From NCBI GenBank assembly GCA_041484845.1, contig JBGPIK010000325.1, forward strand, positions 1 to 7,814: a stretch of 7,814 bases of DNA. The letters run 5' to 3'. The position numbers and the translations under genes were made by a program. The notes below the pieces were generated by a model. It was not told the DNA's origin and searched no databases. It saw nothing but the letters and a program-made list of their open reading frames with translations. How positions within the stretch are numbered: the first letter of the stretch is position 1; each line of letters opens with the position of its first letter. Positions 1 through 6,040 of this stretch are shown here, piece by piece. The DNA comes from JBGPIK01 sp041484845 (GTDB taxonomy: Bacteria > Desulfobacterota > Binatia > UBA9968).

Positions 1-125
1 GGGACCTTTTTCATCGCCGAGCCGTTCCATTGCGCACTGGGGACGAAACTGTAAACAAGACTTCGCCGATTCGATATCGTAGTGAGCGATTATTTTCCCA
101 GTAGAGGGATCGGTTTCCAAACAAA

Positions 126-131
126 AGGGGG
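126..131 (+). promoter_or_regulatory. Ribosome binding site choosing the 139 start
   Basis: AGGGGG lies 7 bases upstream of the ATG at 139. This supports 139 over the in-frame GTG at 82, which would add 19 residues in front of an otherwise well-formed signal peptide. A GTG at 136 directly precedes the ATG and cannot be excluded. Confidence 0.6.
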
Positions 132-138
132 AATTGTG

Positions 139-1152
139 ATGCCGAACGTTAAAGGATTGAAGAGTCTGTTCGTGTTGGTATTGATCTCATTTTGGTGGGG
201 CGCAACCGGCCCGTCCCACCTATACGCCCAGAAAAAACTGGCTCCACTCGTGGTTTCATATTCAGCTTTGGTTTCTTCCCAGTCGTATGTGTGGATCGCC
301 AAAGAAGCCGGGTACTTTGAGCGCGAAGGCTTGGACGTCAAACCGGTATTGATTCCCGCCAGCGCTCAGAATGCTGCGGCGCTTCTTTCCGGCAATCTGG
401 ATATTGCCGTCATCGGCGGAATGGGAGTCATGAGAGCGAAGCTGGCCGGGGGAGATCTCTACATGATCGGGGGAACGAAGAACCTGATGGCGGGTTCCAT
501 TGTCGCCCAGTCAGGGATCAAGTCGCCGGCCGAGCTAAAAGGGAAAAGAATCGCAATCACACGCCGGGGCTCTAACCCGGAGTTTATGGCCAACGCGGTA
601 CTTGTGCGCTTTGGCATCAATCCCGAGCGGGACGTGACTTATATTCAGGCGGGAGGAGCGCCTGAAAGTGTCGCCGTTCTCCAGAGCGGCAACGCGGAGG
701 CGGCCTCGGTTATTCCTCCCCACAACCTGCGCGCAGTTTCATTAGGCTACCATGAACTGATCGACATCACCGCGATGAAAATCCCTTTCGTGGCAACGGT
801 CATAGCGACAACGAAACGACTCATAGATACCAAGGCGCCTATTATTCTCGCTTTTATGCGGGCCATAGCTCAGGGGGTCCACAGGTTCCAGACCGACAAG
901 CCCTACGCTCTGAGAATCATCAGCCAATATACGCGCAGTCCCATCAACGAGGATCTGGAACTGAGTTACAGCGTCGAAGGAGCCATCATGGATCGCGGCC
1001 TCAACATTCATACCGACGCGGTGCAGGCAACCTTGGACGAGATCCGCAAGGACACGCCCAAAGCGGCTCAAGCCAAGCCGGCTGACTTCGTCGACCTCCG
1101 ATTCGTCAACGATCTCACGCAGTCGGGCTACCTGGAAGGATTGTGGAAATAA
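139..1152 (+). CDS. ABC transporter substrate-binding protein, NMT1/THI5 (SsuA/TauA-like) family
   Basis: This is a 337-residue exported solute-binding protein that would capture a small organic ligand in the periplasm and deliver it to an ABC permease. The first 30 residues form a Sec signal peptide: basic start with K5 and K8, hydrophobic FVLVLISFWW, probable cleavage after LYA before Q31. The mature part opens with a beta strand (LVVSYSAL), then YVWIAKEAGYFEREGLDV at about 50-67, the family signature where a helix precedes 'G.F..EGL.V'. ALLSGNLDIAVIG (81-93) and SPAELKGKRIAI (129-140), the hinge region between lobes, are also typical. There is no lipobox cysteine. A second binding protein follows closely, but no ATPase or permease is in view. 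The ligand cannot be read from sequence; nitrate, sulfonate, pyrimidine precursor or aromatic compounds are all possible. The fold is secure, the ligand unknown. Confidence 0.9.
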   Translation: MPNVKGLKSLFVLVLISFWWGATGPSHLYAQKKLAPLVVSYSALVSSQSYVWIAKEAGYFEREGLDVKPVLIPASAQNAAALLSGNLDIAVIGGMGVMRAKLAGGDLYMIGGTKNLMAGSIVAQSGIKSPAELKGKRIAITRRGSNPEFMANAVLVRFGINPERDVTYIQAGGAPESVAVLQSGNAEAASVIPPHNLRAVSLGYHELIDITAMKIPFVATVIATTKRLIDTKAPIILAFMRAIAQGVHRFQTDKPYALRIISQYTRSPINEDLELSYSVEGAIMDRGLNIHTDAVQATLDEIRKDTPKAAQAKPADFVDLRFVNDLTQSGYLEGLWK

Positions 1153-1175
1153 GTAAAATCTCCGAGCGAGCCACC

Positions 1176-2147
1176 GTGAAATTATTCCGATCGGGTTGTC
1201 TGACGATGGCCCTGATCTTTTGCCTGGGGGGACGACTCATTTCCCCGGTTCACGCAGGCGAAATTGAGACGATCAAGGCAGCCGTGCCAACCGTTGCGAT
1301 GAATTTCATGCACGCCGGCGTCGCGCGCAAATTGGGCATCGACCGCCAGGAGGGAATGGCGCTTGAGGTTATTCTGATGCGCGTGTCAATGGCCACGGCG
1401 GCGTTAATCGCGGGTAGTATCGATTATAACTTCGCGTTTGAATCGACGATCAACGCGGCCTTGCAGGGAGCGCCCGTGATTGCCATTGAGGTGATGCAGG
1501 ACAAACCGCCCTACGTGATCGTGGCGCGCCCCGAAATCTCCGGCTTTGCCGATCTTAAAGGGAAAAACGTGGCGCAAAACGATATCTTCAGCGTTGCGGC
1601 GTATGTTTTCCGCCAGGTGCTCAGGGCCAACGGGTTGAACGACAAAGACTACAACATGATCGGCGCTGGGAATGACCAACAGAGGCTCGTTGCCTTGACA
1701 GCGGGGCGCATTCAAGCGACGACCTTCTCGCCGCCGACTCATCTCATGGCCCTGAAGGCCGGTATGAAATCCCTGGGGCTGGCCAAAGATTATACACGAG
1801 CCGCCAACGGCGTGGGCACCAGTTTGAGAAAATTGAAAGACAATCGAGAGCAGGCCAAAAGGTTTTTGCGCATGCGGCTCAAAACCGATCGATGGATGAA
1901 ATCTCATCCCAAAGAAACTATCGATTTCATCATATCGGATTACAAACTCGACCGAGAAACCGCGGTCTCTTCGTACGAACTGTTGATGCCGACTTTAAGC
2001 GATAACGGCCAGATTGGCGATGATTATATCCAGCAAATCATCGATCGCTGGCGCCAGCAGAGCGGCGCTCCGCCGGGCGTGCCGCTCGATCGCGTGCGTG
2101 ATTTTTCGGTGGTCAAAGAAGTGGTCAGAGAGCTTGGGCTACACTAA
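1176..2147 (+). CDS. Second NMT1/THI5-like substrate-binding protein
   Basis: This is a 323-residue periplasmic binding protein of the same broad type as its upstream neighbour, but divergent from it. The chosen GTG at 1176 gives a compact signal peptide: basic MKLFR, hydrophobic LTMALIFCLGG, cleavage near PVHAG. A GTG at 1143 would overlap the upstream gene by 10 bases, with GGAAGGA (1134-1140) only 2 bases away, and would lengthen the n-region with acidic residues. ATG 1206 is a third option. Family features are AALIAGSIDYNFAFES (sensor strand and glycine turn), PEISGFADLKGKNVA (hinge) and DFSVVKEVVRELG at the C terminus, a common ending in this group. The 23-base gap after the first gene suggests co-transcription. 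The two proteins may bind related ligands or serve one permease elsewhere. The start is uncertain, the family assignment good. Confidence 0.85.
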   Translation: MKLFRSGCLTMALIFCLGGRLISPVHAGEIETIKAAVPTVAMNFMHAGVARKLGIDRQEGMALEVILMRVSMATAALIAGSIDYNFAFESTINAALQGAPVIAIEVMQDKPPYVIVARPEISGFADLKGKNVAQNDIFSVAAYVFRQVLRANGLNDKDYNMIGAGNDQQRLVALTAGRIQATTFSPPTHLMALKAGMKSLGLAKDYTRAANGVGTSLRKLKDNREQAKRFLRMRLKTDRWMKSHPKETIDFIISDYKLDRETAVSSYELLMPTLSDNGQIGDDYIQQIIDRWRQQSGAPPGVPLDRVRDFSVVKEVVRELGLH

Positions 2148-2182
2148 GCGGCGATAAAATCGATAACGCTAAGAATCGCGTT

Positions 2183-2201
2183 GCGAGGCGCGCCCGCTTT
2201 T
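2183..2201 (+). terminator. Weak candidate terminator after the binding-protein pair
   Basis: GCG, a bulged A and GG pair with CCCGC around a CGCG loop, followed by TTTT. The location, 36 bases after the stop at 2147, is right. The stem is short and interrupted and the T run is only four long, so this is tentative. Confidence 0.3.
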
Positions 2202-2206
2202 AACTT

Positions 2207-2242
2207 CTGAACGCGTTCGACGGCTTGAACGGTTGGAACTTT
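2207..2242 (+). repeat. Degenerate 9-base tandem repeat in the intergenic gap
   Basis: Four successive 9-base units (CTGAACGCG, TTCGACGGC, TTGAACGGT, TGGAACTTT) share a loose TTGAACGGN consensus. The first two units contain the 10-base palindrome GAACGCGTTC (2209-2218). It lies in the 284-base gap between the second binding protein and the antitoxin, which otherwise holds no convincing gene. It may be a remnant of low-complexity intergenic repeats; no function is claimed. Confidence 0.35.
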
Positions 2243-2361
2243 GTGAGCGCTTGACGACCGGGTTCCGCGCTAACCGGCACACTTTCGGAAAGATTGATAA
2301 GATTGCGATGTTAGACTGCGGCGAGATCCCAGTGAAGTCCTGGAAGGCTAACCCTTTCGCC

Positions 2362-2390
2362 TTGACCCTGGCCGCTCGGGGGAGTATTTC
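2362..2390 (+). promoter_or_regulatory. Candidate sigma-70 promoter of the toxin-antitoxin operon
   Basis: TTGACC (2362-2367) is a 5/6 match to the -35 consensus. A 17-base spacer leads to TATTTC (2385-2390), a weak -10. Transcription would start around 2397, inside the palindromic operator, which would suit repression by the antitoxin. The -10 is poor, so confidence is modest. Confidence 0.4.
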
Positions 2391-2394
2391 TAAG

Positions 2395-2414
2395 TAGACC
2401 AGAATTGTGGTCTA
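2395..2414 (+). promoter_or_regulatory. Palindromic operator of the toxin-antitoxin operon
   Basis: A 20-base near-perfect inverted repeat has arms TAGACCA (2395-2401) and TGGTCTA (2408-2414). The centre GAATTG is itself palindromic except for one pair. It ends 17 bases before the antitoxin ATG and overlaps the predicted transcription start. Phd/YefM antitoxins are dimers that repress their own operon by binding palindromes at the promoter, so this is the expected target. Direct binding is inferred from position and symmetry. Confidence 0.65.
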
Positions 2415-2431
2415 TAAGAAGGAGTCCCTCC

Positions 2432-2725
2432 ATGTCCAAAACCCTGCCCATTTCAGAAGTCAAAACACGATTACCCGAACTCGTGTCCGGAGTGGCGGAG
2501 CGGGAAGAAGAGATCGTCGTCACGCGCAACGGAAAACCCGCCGCTGTCTTGGTCAATTACGACGAGTACGAGCGTTTGAAAGATACCTTAGATGTCTTGA
2601 GCGACCCGGTATTGATGAAGCAGATCGCTCAGAGCAAAAGTTTCTATGCCAGGGGTCGGCAAGGACAGTCCTTCGAAGCGGTTTTCGGCGAATCTCTAGT
2701 GGCGCGGAAGCGTCGGAAGAAATAA
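2432..2725 (+). CDS. Type II antitoxin, Phd/YefM family
   Basis: This 97-residue protein would neutralise the toxin encoded next to it and repress the operon. Residues 1 to about 50 match the Phd/YefM DNA-binding domain: MSKTLPISEVKTRLPEL, then IVVTRNGKPAAVLVNYDEYE, the family's characteristic 'T.NG.P.AVL...EYE' hairpin and helix. The C-terminal part (about 52-97: DVLSDPVLMKQI, FEAVFGES) would be the flexible toxin-wrapping segment, ending in a basic RKRRKK tail. ATG 2432 is preceded by AAGAAGGAG (2415-2423 region), with 8 bases between GGAG and the start. An in-frame upstream start would run into the operator. The stop TAA shares its last base with the toxin ATG, so translation is probably coupled, letting antitoxin be made in excess. 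The family is clear; no published name can be assigned from sequence. Confidence 0.92.
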   Translation: MSKTLPISEVKTRLPELVSGVAEREEEIVVTRNGKPAAVLVNYDEYERLKDTLDVLSDPVLMKQIAQSKSFYARGRQGQSFEAVFGESLVARKRRKK

Positions 2726-3021
2726 TGGCCGGCTATCGGCCCGATATCCCGCCGCACGTCGCGGAAATTGTTCGCCACTTACCGCCGGATGTAAAAGGCA
2801 GTATCAAACAGGCTCTCCGATCTTTAAGCGCCGACCCGTTCTCAGGCACGCCTCTCATGCGGGAATTATCTGGATTGTGGAGATTCAAAGTCAGACGATT
2901 CCGAATTATTTACCAATTCGATCGCAAAGCACGCGTCATGAGGATCTTCGCCATCGGCCACCGGCGAGAAGTTTACGAAGAATTGGCCGACCGGCTGCGC
3001 CGAGCCGCCCCGAAAAAATAG
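2725..3021 (+). CDS. Type II toxin, RelE/ParE superfamily
   Basis: This is a 98-residue basic protein of the RelE/ParE toxin fold, the size normal for the family. N-terminal helices (about 8-38) are followed by the sheet region: MRELSGLWRFKVRRFRIIYQFD (45-66) and VMRIFAIGHRREVYEEL (71-87). The 'L.GLWR.KV..FRI.Y..D' and 'I..IGHRREVYE' segments are hallmarks. R60 or R57, R80/R81 and Y84 stand where RelE-type mRNA interferases keep catalytic Arg and Tyr residues, so ribosome-dependent mRNA cleavage is more likely than ParE-type gyrase poisoning, but this is inference. The ATG overlaps the antitoxin TAA in TAATG. No separate ribosome binding site is needed if re-initiation occurs. A longer reading of this frame back to 2407 only shadows the antitoxin. 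The gene appears intact. Confidence 0.9.
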   Translation: MAGYRPDIPPHVAEIVRHLPPDVKGSIKQALRSLSADPFSGTPLMRELSGLWRFKVRRFRIIYQFDRKARVMRIFAIGHRREVYEELADRLRRAAPKK

Positions 3022-3310
3022 ACGGGCCTGCCGGAAAAGAAAGTCGAGTCGCAAAGGTAAAGACGACCCTCTAGCTATTTTGGGCGGAGCGGAACTTGAA
3101 GATTGTAACGACTGTTATGTCTGATCATAATCCTACATCTCAAAAACCTAAACCGCACGAATCAAGATTCTTGACACGAATAAAACTGCGCTGGCTAAAA
3201 ATGAGGAGAATTGTGTCTTATTTCCGGCGCAGGTGATGGAAAAAAGTTCGGGTTTCGTTTCCTGACCATAGAAGCTTGACCCTAGGGAGTTCCGAGAGTT
3301 AGAAGGGATC
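3022..3310. other. Intergenic gap between toxin and the TraB-like gene
   Basis: No gene is supported in these 289 bases. A short inverted repeat TTATG/CATAA (3115-3119 and 3126-3130) and a promoter-like TTGACA at 3171 are visible. Reading frames from 3201 and 3237 close after about ten codons. The frame of the downstream gene is open back to 3272, but that part has no usable start. Confidence 0.4.
3171..3201 (+). promoter_or_regulatory. Possible promoter for the TraB-like gene
   Basis: TTGACA (3171-3176) is a perfect -35 hexamer. TAAAAA (3196-3201) is a 4/6 -10 at a rather long 19-base spacing. The leader to the GTG at 3314 would be about 105 bases. The surrounding DNA is AT-rich compared with the genes before it. 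Confidence 0.35.
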
Positions 3311-3313
3311 GTG

Positions 3314-3838
3314 GTGAAGGAGGTGCATTTGGTCGGATTGGACAACGACAAGTTTCAGGTAGAGGACGGGCAAATAACGACTGAAGAGATTCAGAAATTC
3401 AGGCGTTTAGTTAGAGATGTTTGTAAAACATTTGGGGCTCAGGCGATTGCTGAGGAGTTCTGTGAGGAATGGGTAAAGCAGAGAAAGAGAGAAGAGTCTG
3501 TTTGTCTACAGGAAGCTCGCTCTTTGAAGTTGCGCCATCGGTACTTCGACCCAGATACATTGGAACGAAAGCGGCTTGGAATTCGGTGCCGTGCCGATGT
3601 CTATCAGGAGTTGTGGATTGAGTGTGGAGATCAAAATCCTCCGAAGGAGACACTGCATGCAGCGTATCGTAAGGAGGACGAGAAGAGAGAGCGTTGTTGG
3701 CTTGAGGAGTTTCGATCTTTAAATGTGTGGCCTGTGGTTTTTGTGTGTGGTGCTTATCATGTGGAGTGGTTCAGACCGCTTCTTGAGAGCGAGGGACTGA
3801 GTTGTAAAGTGATCGTTTCTAGGTGGCCGTCGGGCTGA
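3314..3838 (+). CDS. Uncharacterised protein with TraB/TIKI/EreA-like motifs
   Basis: The product is 174 residues, cytoplasmic, without signal peptide or membrane segments. No name is recognised. A strand KEVHLVGLD begins the protein, followed by IQKFRRLVRDVCKTFGAQAIAEEFCEEW (26-53) with an 'IAEE' acidic motif, HRYFDPDTLERKRLGI (75-90), a charged helix containing RCWLEEF (127-133), and the strand-turn VVFVCGAYHVEWFRPLLESEGL (141-162) with G146-x-x-H149. This order (strand with G-x-x-H, acidic E-E, D-P-D...ER, C-terminal G-x-x-H) resembles the TraB/TIKI/EreA/ChaN-like superfamily. The first motif here reads G8-L-D-N11, so the expected His is Asn. Two successive GTG codons (3311, 3314) compete; AGAAGGG (3301-3307) sits 6 bases from 3314. 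Codon use is richer in GTG/TGT/TTT than the neighbours, suggesting transfer. The family assignment is tentative. Confidence 0.65.
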   Translation: MKEVHLVGLDNDKFQVEDGQITTEEIQKFRRLVRDVCKTFGAQAIAEEFCEEWVKQRKREESVCLQEARSLKLRHRYFDPDTLERKRLGIRCRADVYQELWIECGDQNPPKETLHAAYRKEDEKRERCWLEEFRSLNVWPVVFVCGAYHVEWFRPLLESEGLSCKVIVSRWPSG

Positions 3839-4010
3839 AAGGGAAAATATTTGGAATAGGGCAGCAGTTGAGATCGCTCGCATAAAGCAAAATTTTATTA
3901 TCACTTCGGCTCAAACCCAAGAAAAATCTCGGGTTCACACCGATGATCGCGTTACCGCGAAAAACAGATGGGATCCCGAGAATTCAATTGGTCAAAAGCA
4001 GTTCATATCG
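3839..4010 (+). promoter_or_regulatory. Leader of the protease operon with two hairpins
   Basis: TATTAT (3896-3901) is a 5/6 match to a -10 hexamer, but no good -35 sits at the right distance (TTGAGA at 3868 is 22 bases away). Two inverted repeats follow: AACCC/GGGTT (3914-3918, 3931-3935) with inner AGA/TCT around AAAA, and TCGCG/CGCGA (3947-3951, 3956-3960) around TTAC. Neither is followed by a T run, so they are not normal terminators on this strand. No gene is seen here. Confidence 0.3.
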
Positions 4011-6020
4011 ATGAACACACGCCTTAGATTGATAGCGGGAACAACTGTTATTTTCCTTCTATTGTTCCTACCGCCACCTTTTGCGCAGGATAGGCTCTCA
4101 TCGGTGGTCAAGCAGGTCCAACCCTCTGTTGTCACAATCACCATTCGCGATGAGGCGGGTAAGGCTACGGGCTTTGGTAGCGGCTTCTTTGCAACTGAAG
4201 GGGGTCAAATCGTCACCAATCGCCATGTAATCGTGGGCGCTTTTTCAGCCGAGATTAAAACAGCCGAAGGTAAAGTCTATTCAATTACAAAGGTAATAGC
4301 AGAAAACAAGGAGGGTGATCTTGTACGCCTAGCAGTAGACTTTGGAAGAGAGACAGTCAGACCTCTCCGTTTAAGTCGTAATCTTCCAGAGGCAGGCGAG
4401 CGTGTACTGGTTATAGGAAGTCCCCTAGGACTTGAGCAAACCGTTTCGGAAGGAATCGTTTCCGCAGTCCGTGATTCCGGTCGACTCATTCAAATCACTG
4501 CTCCAATTTCTCCGGGGTCCAGCGGGAGTCCAGTCGTCAATATGAAGGGTGAGGTTATCGGTGTGGCGACCCTGCAATTTACTGAAGGCCAAAACCTCAA
4601 TTTCGCTGTTTCTGCGCAAAGGCTCTCTGAGATGAAACCTGGTGAAGGCAAAGATCTCGCCTTCTGGACTGCGGGGCAGTATGGACAAGGCACGGAGTTC
4701 TTAAAGCGGAAAAATTACCGGGCTGCCCTGGAAGCTTTTACTGCGTTTTTAAAGGAGAATCCTGATACCAAATATGCGGCTAATGCCCAATACTATATCG
4801 GAGCGGCGCATTATGCCCTAGGACAGTTTAAACAAGCCAGGGATACCTTTTTTAAAGTCGCTCCGAGCGAACCTCTCGATCCAGCTCTAGTTCCAGCAAG
4901 GTGGCGCATGGCGGCGGCTTCGCTGGTACACCTTGCCGGGGGCAAACTTAATGCCCTTAACGACATTGCGGTTCTTCTTGATAACTATCCACAATCCGAG
5001 GAAGTCGTCAAAGCACGAGACATGCTCCAGGAGTGGGGTAAGGAAGATAATCAATATGTAGGACAAAAAGGTTCCTTGTCCAATCTGCGCCACGTGACAC
5101 TGAGAATTAATAGTAACGGCATACTGATGAAATGCGCCAACCCTGCATGGACAGGCTTAATATCTAGCGACATTTGCCAAAAGGGTGCAGCCTTGTTTAT
5201 GCAGGCCAGTGAACTTAGGTCAATGGTATTGGACATGTTTCGCAGGAAACTGCCCAGCGTGGTCATAGACGAACCAAACTTAATTGGGATCACACGAGGA
5301 GAATCCCCCAAAAACTCGATTCAACAAGATTGGATTCCTGTCACAGTCTACGTTGGCTCTATCGTTGAGAAAGGAAACATTCAGTTCTTCGGCGTAGTTT
5401 CCGTGCTCGTGATTCGCGCGAAATCGAACTATCTGCTGAATCCGTGGAAAGGCAAAATCCCGGCACCAAACGAGCAGAGTGAAGAGCATGGCATGATTCG
5501 CTACTTCAGTGGTTCGGCTCAGACCATACGGTCCAGAATTAGCGAATCCTTAGATGGTTTGCTTACAAGCGTTGCAGAGCACTGGCAACGTGATAATCCC
5601 AAACCAAATTTAAGCTCCGCTGCTGCTTTTCCGCAACTTTGGAGGTATCCAAACGGCCGAGAAGCGGAGATTAAAGTTGATGGTGACTATCTATATGAGA
5701 AAGAAAAACACGGCTCCTATACATTGAGCGAAGATGAGACGGAATATCAAGCTCTAGTTGAACTCGAAACTTATTGCGAGACTAAACGAGATGGTTCGGT
5801 GTGGTCTGGAAAATGTCGGTACTCATTTACGGGGAAAAACTTTTCGACCCCGTGCGTCATTGAAACCAAAGAGGTTGTTACGTTATTAACTCCCGCTCGA
5901 ATTGAGGGCAAATCACAGAGAATTGACTATTCTCCGCTGAAACAAAAGCCACCGGCATGCCCGCGGCCCAGTGCGGAAGAGACCGGATGGGATGAATTTT
6001 CGTTAACCCCAAAGGAGTAG
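4011..6020 (+). CDS. Exported HtrA-like serine protease with TPR-like section and unknown C-terminal region
   Basis: This 669-residue protein would act in the periplasm or at the envelope. Residues 1-26 are a signal peptide (MNTRLRL, hydrophobic TTVIFLLLFL, cleavage near PFAQ). About 30-205 form a trypsin-like S1C (DegP/HtrA) domain: V-T-N-R-H72 (catalytic His), E-G-D103-L-V-R-L-A-V (catalytic Asp), and P-G-S-S171-G-S-P (nucleophile Ser), with V-I-G-S-P-L-G and N-L-N-F-A-V as further family marks. No PDZ domain follows. Instead about 220-345 resemble TPR/outer-membrane-lipoprotein repeats (FLKRKNYRAALEAFTAFLKENPDTKYAANA; YYIGAAHYALGQFKQARDTF). Residues about 350-669 are unrecognised and contain C375, C389, C589, C602, C615 and C650, possible disulfides. 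There is no Shine-Dalgarno site before the ATG; the start rests on the signal peptide. The next gene begins 20 bases after the stop. Activity looks intact; the substrate is unknown. Confidence 0.85.
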   Translation: MNTRLRLIAGTTVIFLLLFLPPPFAQDRLSSVVKQVQPSVVTITIRDEAGKATGFGSGFFATEGGQIVTNRHVIVGAFSAEIKTAEGKVYSITKVIAENKEGDLVRLAVDFGRETVRPLRLSRNLPEAGERVLVIGSPLGLEQTVSEGIVSAVRDSGRLIQITAPISPGSSGSPVVNMKGEVIGVATLQFTEGQNLNFAVSAQRLSEMKPGEGKDLAFWTAGQYGQGTEFLKRKNYRAALEAFTAFLKENPDTKYAANAQYYIGAAHYALGQFKQARDTFFKVAPSEPLDPALVPARWRMAAASLVHLAGGKLNALNDIAVLLDNYPQSEEVVKARDMLQEWGKEDNQYVGQKGSLSNLRHVTLRINSNGILMKCANPAWTGLISSDICQKGAALFMQASELRSMVLDMFRRKLPSVVIDEPNLIGITRGESPKNSIQQDWIPVTVYVGSIVEKGNIQFFGVVSVLVIRAKSNYLLNPWKGKIPAPNEQSEEHGMIRYFSGSAQTIRSRISESLDGLLTSVAEHWQRDNPKPNLSSAAAFPQLWRYPNGREAEIKVDGDYLYEKEKHGSYTLSEDETEYQALVELETYCETKRDGSVWSGKCRYSFTGKNFSTPCVIETKEVVTLLTPARIEGKSQRIDYSPLKQKPPACPRPSAEETGWDEFSLTPKE

Positions 6021-6040
6021 GCAACTGAGGGATTACGCGC

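Noticed and set aside
1..54. Open frame GTFFIAEPFHCALGTKL ending in TAA, possible tail of an upstream gene
   Set aside because: Only 17 codons are visible, other frames are also open there, and nothing identifies a family. It could be real but cannot be supported.
1143..1290. Lipoprotein signal in the second binding protein (cysteines in SGC and IFC)
   Set aside because: Neither cysteine is in a proper lipobox such as L-A-G-C, and an ordinary signal-peptidase site follows at PVHAG.
1404..1907. 167-residue frame on the minus strand
   Set aside because: It lies entirely inside the second binding-protein gene, lacks family features and has no ribosome binding site; it is a shadow frame.
2407..2724. 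Upstream extension of the toxin reading frame
   Set aside because: It overlaps the whole antitoxin gene in another frame. The toxin fold begins after the ATG at 2725, which has the typical one-base overlap.
3947..3960. Hairpin TCGCG-TTAC-CGCGA as a terminator of the TraB-like gene
   Set aside because: It is followed by an A run, not a T run, on the + strand, and the minus strand has no gene that would need it.
4620..5060. PDZ domain after the protease domain
   Set aside because: The expected G-L-G-F-like carboxylate loop is absent. The sequence instead shows helical pairs of TPR type.
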